Assembly (NCBI GenBank): GCA_002049455.2
Contig: KV918771.1
Location: 1 to 64,000, forward strand
Direction of reading: 5' to 3'
Length of the DNA: 64,000 nt
Source of the DNA: Porphyra umbilicalis
Taxonomy: Eukaryota > Rhodophyta > Bangiophyceae > Bangiales > Bangiaceae
The position numbers and the translations under genes were made by a program. Every line of letters starts with the position of its first letter. The first letter of the stretch is position 1. Shown here piece by piece: positions 62,119-64,000 of the stretch. The notes beneath the pieces are model-generated. The model did no database searches and was not told where the DNA came from. It saw only the letters and a list, made by a program, of their open reading frames with translations.

Positions 62119-62505
62119 TGTGGTATTTATAACGTTAGTTCAATTACCAGTGTAATGAGACCGACCGCAGCCAAGCAATAAAGCGAGTTCTATCGCCGTC
62201 ACGGCGAGGAAGAAGACCTTTTGTTGAAGGGCGTCCGATGGGGAGCCGGGTAGTGCCCACGACGGCGACCTCGGACCCACGGTGGTTTAATACAAACAAC
62301 GGCACTGGTCGATCGACCATCCGATCAATCGATCGTAATGAGTGCCAGAAAACAGATAGGACAGGCAGGCAAACAAGAAAATCAACAATGCGGCAGTAAC
62401 CCTGCAAAGGGCTTGCCACAAGCCAAGTCACACAAATTCGTGGAATCAGCCAGTCAAGGGGGCTACCAGTGGCAATTTGCCAATTGCGAGCAGAGATATG
62501 CTACA
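62119..62505 (-). repeat. 5' LTR
   Basis: 387 bp, direct repeat of 51207-51593, flanked on its outer side by the target duplication AAGAG (62506-62510). It should contain the element's promoter; I see no strong TATA box on the minus strand. Confidence 0.95.
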
Positions 62506-62510
62506 AAGAG

Positions 62511-64000
62511 GGCAGCGAACACGCTGATGCCGCGAGGGCTAACGCAGCACACTCTCGTGGATGAGATGGAAGGACGGCAACGTTGCCCTTCGTCCTACTC
62601 GTAATGACCGTCACAAAACGGCCAATGAGATGACTTCTGTTTCGGGAGAAGAAAAACCAATTTTGTGTGACGGACGAGGCCCCCGTTGTGCGCCAATTGC
62701 ATTGAACCGCAACTGAGTAGAATTGTAATCGAAGTCTCTGAAAGTTGGATGTGAACTAGCCAAAGGACAAAAAAAAACGTGCACAAGGGCGTGGACGCCT
62801 GACGAGAGCAGCACAGCGGTGACGGGCGCATGCAGATTAAGATGATTCAACAACCTTGGCAAACCGCTTCGACCCTGCTGAGGGCCAACTGAGGACATCA
62901 ACAACTACGCTGATCATGCAATTTTCTGAACTAGATCCGCTGCTGGAGCGCAGTGGTCTACCATAAATACTGTAACTCTGAGAGTTGGACTGCTGCGTGA
63001 TGATGGCGGTCCATTGATCTGGGCGCTGGTGTCCGGTGCAAGTTCTATCCTACGCTCTGCATGCCACGGGGGACCCTCCGGAAAGGTGCACTTTGACCAG
63101 TCAGAATGCCGTGTCATTCCAAGGCTTATGACACCCCAGGATCAGATTCTTGCGAAGAGGCGCTGACCGCCAGCGAACCAGGCGGTGGCGGTTCGGCGCC
63201 CCGACAAGAGCTGCGCGCGGGCGCAGCCACACAACGTGCGAAAGCCCGATTGATCGACGCCGGCGTGCAAGGCGCCCATGGGGGCCCACAGTGTGTGCGC
63301 GTGCCACACACCCCTCTAGGGCGCATCCTGAGGCGGTTCGCCGTCGGCGGCGGCGCGCCGCACCCTCCAGCGGCCGCGCCAGAACGGTTTCGCGTCCGCA
63401 CCGTCCGCGCACCGACCTCTGTGTGCACAGGGTGCGTGTGAGCTCGTCGCGTGTGCGTGCGACAGCCCCCTTCTGGACACACAACGACCAGTGTACCATC
63501 GGCGGGCGGGCGCCGGGCCCCCCCTCAATGGCCGCGCCACGCGGGTTCGGCACCCGTGGTGCCCGATCCCCCCATCCCTGCGTACATGCCGCTCGTGAGG
63601 GGGGGGATCGAAGGCAGTCTGCAAGCGATTGCACACCGTGTGGCCCTGCGATCACGGACTGCAGCTCACCACCCTGCTTTTACCACAGAGAGGTGCGCGC
63701 TCGTTTCTGTCTCGCTTGCTGTTCGTGCTGTGCTGCCTCCGCGCGCGTTGCCAGTCACGTCGTGGCTGCTGTCTATGCTCATCGTGGCATATTCTCGACG
63801 GCTGCTGGCGCGCGCGCGCGGGTGTGGGCGCGTGCGGCGTCCACACGTCGCTTGGTGTGCTCCTCTCTTTGTGCACGCCTTTTTCTTATGCCCCATACGA
63901 CCGACTACATCGGCGTCCCCGTTTGTCCACGACGCTCCTTTTCATTTGCCCCCCCCCCCCCCTTCACACCACGTGCGCCACCGCAACGGCCGCGTTTCTT
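62511..64000. other. No gene recognised
   Basis: Flank of the LTR element. Average composition to about 63150, then GC-rich. Short frames on both strands carry no recognisable content. A run of C lies near 63949-63962. Confidence 0.45.

Larger units (their letters stand above)
51207..62505 (-). mobile_element. Ty3-type chromovirus LTR retrotransposon with antisense ORF
   Basis: A complete 11,299-bp element: two 387-bp LTRs beginning TGTGG and ending TACA on +, and a perfect 5-bp target duplication AAGAG at 51202-51206 and 62506-62510. In its own (minus) orientation: 5' LTR, primer site, gag, pol (protease, RT, RNase H, integrase, chromodomain), an antisense frame, 3' LTR. The RT-RNase H-integrase order and the chromodomain place it with Ty3/Metaviridae chromoviruses. 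The LTRs show some two dozen differences by eye, pol has several stops and a frameshift, and two MITEs have inserted, so it is an old, inactive copy. Confidence 0.96.

Noticed and set aside
1..64000. Giant-virus (Pandoravirus-like) origin
   Set aside because: GC-rich intronless genes would fit, but LTR, DIRS, hAT and Harbinger elements nested in one another and satellite arrays indicate a cellular eukaryotic genome.

Overview
This window is GC-rich eukaryotic nuclear DNA. It shows no bacterial gene order or Shine-Dalgarno sites, long single-exon reading frames, a TATA-box promoter, and many eukaryotic mobile elements: PIF/Harbinger, hAT, TA-target MITEs, a tyrosine-recombinase retrotransposon and a Ty3-type chromovirus. 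Intron-poor genes set in very GC-rich, simple-repeat DNA would fit a bangiophyte red alga (Porphyra/Pyropia type). That assignment is an inference. Because stop codons are rare in this composition, most long open frames here are meaningless, and I list only those with recognisable content or clear structure.

Layout. 1-10467: a segmental duplication whose two copies each carry a small ubiquitin-fold gene (4365-4601 and 9405-9641) and a hAT-type MITE. Copy A also holds a 1.65 kb TA-flanked element that is absent from copy B, giving a natural filled/empty site pair. 10468-17969: a decayed PIF/Harbinger transposase, then two arrays of the same ~140 bp GC-rich repeat on either side of a cysteine-rich, probably extracellular protein gene. 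17970-23407: minus-strand frames including a Myb/SANT-like (trihelix) protein with one in-frame stop and an N-terminally unique protein with a 48-nt repeat tail. 23408-29052: no recognisable gene. 29053-34158: an intact 1701-residue NB-ARC/WD40 STAND protein, the best host gene of the window and a candidate immune or cell-death regulator.

34678-41345: a ~600 bp inverted-repeat element split by a 6.07 kb PAT/Ngaro-like DIRS retrotransposon (gag, RT, RNase H-methyltransferase, tyrosine recombinase, split direct repeats). 42063-43748: a zinc-knuckle frame that stays open through three stop codons. 44089-48065: decayed and coding minisatellites. 48426-49409: an extended PHD-finger gene broken by a TAG and by a 292 bp MITE.

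51202-62510: a complete 11.3 kb LTR retrotransposon on the minus strand, with 387 bp LTRs and target duplication AAGAG. It has gag, a multiply broken pol with a chromodomain, and a long antisense reading frame between pol and the 3' LTR. Two younger MITEs have inserted into it: one splits the chromodomain at a TA, and one splits the antisense frame with an 8-bp duplication. Across the window mobile DNA dominates, and several frames that look like genes are closed by single stop codons.
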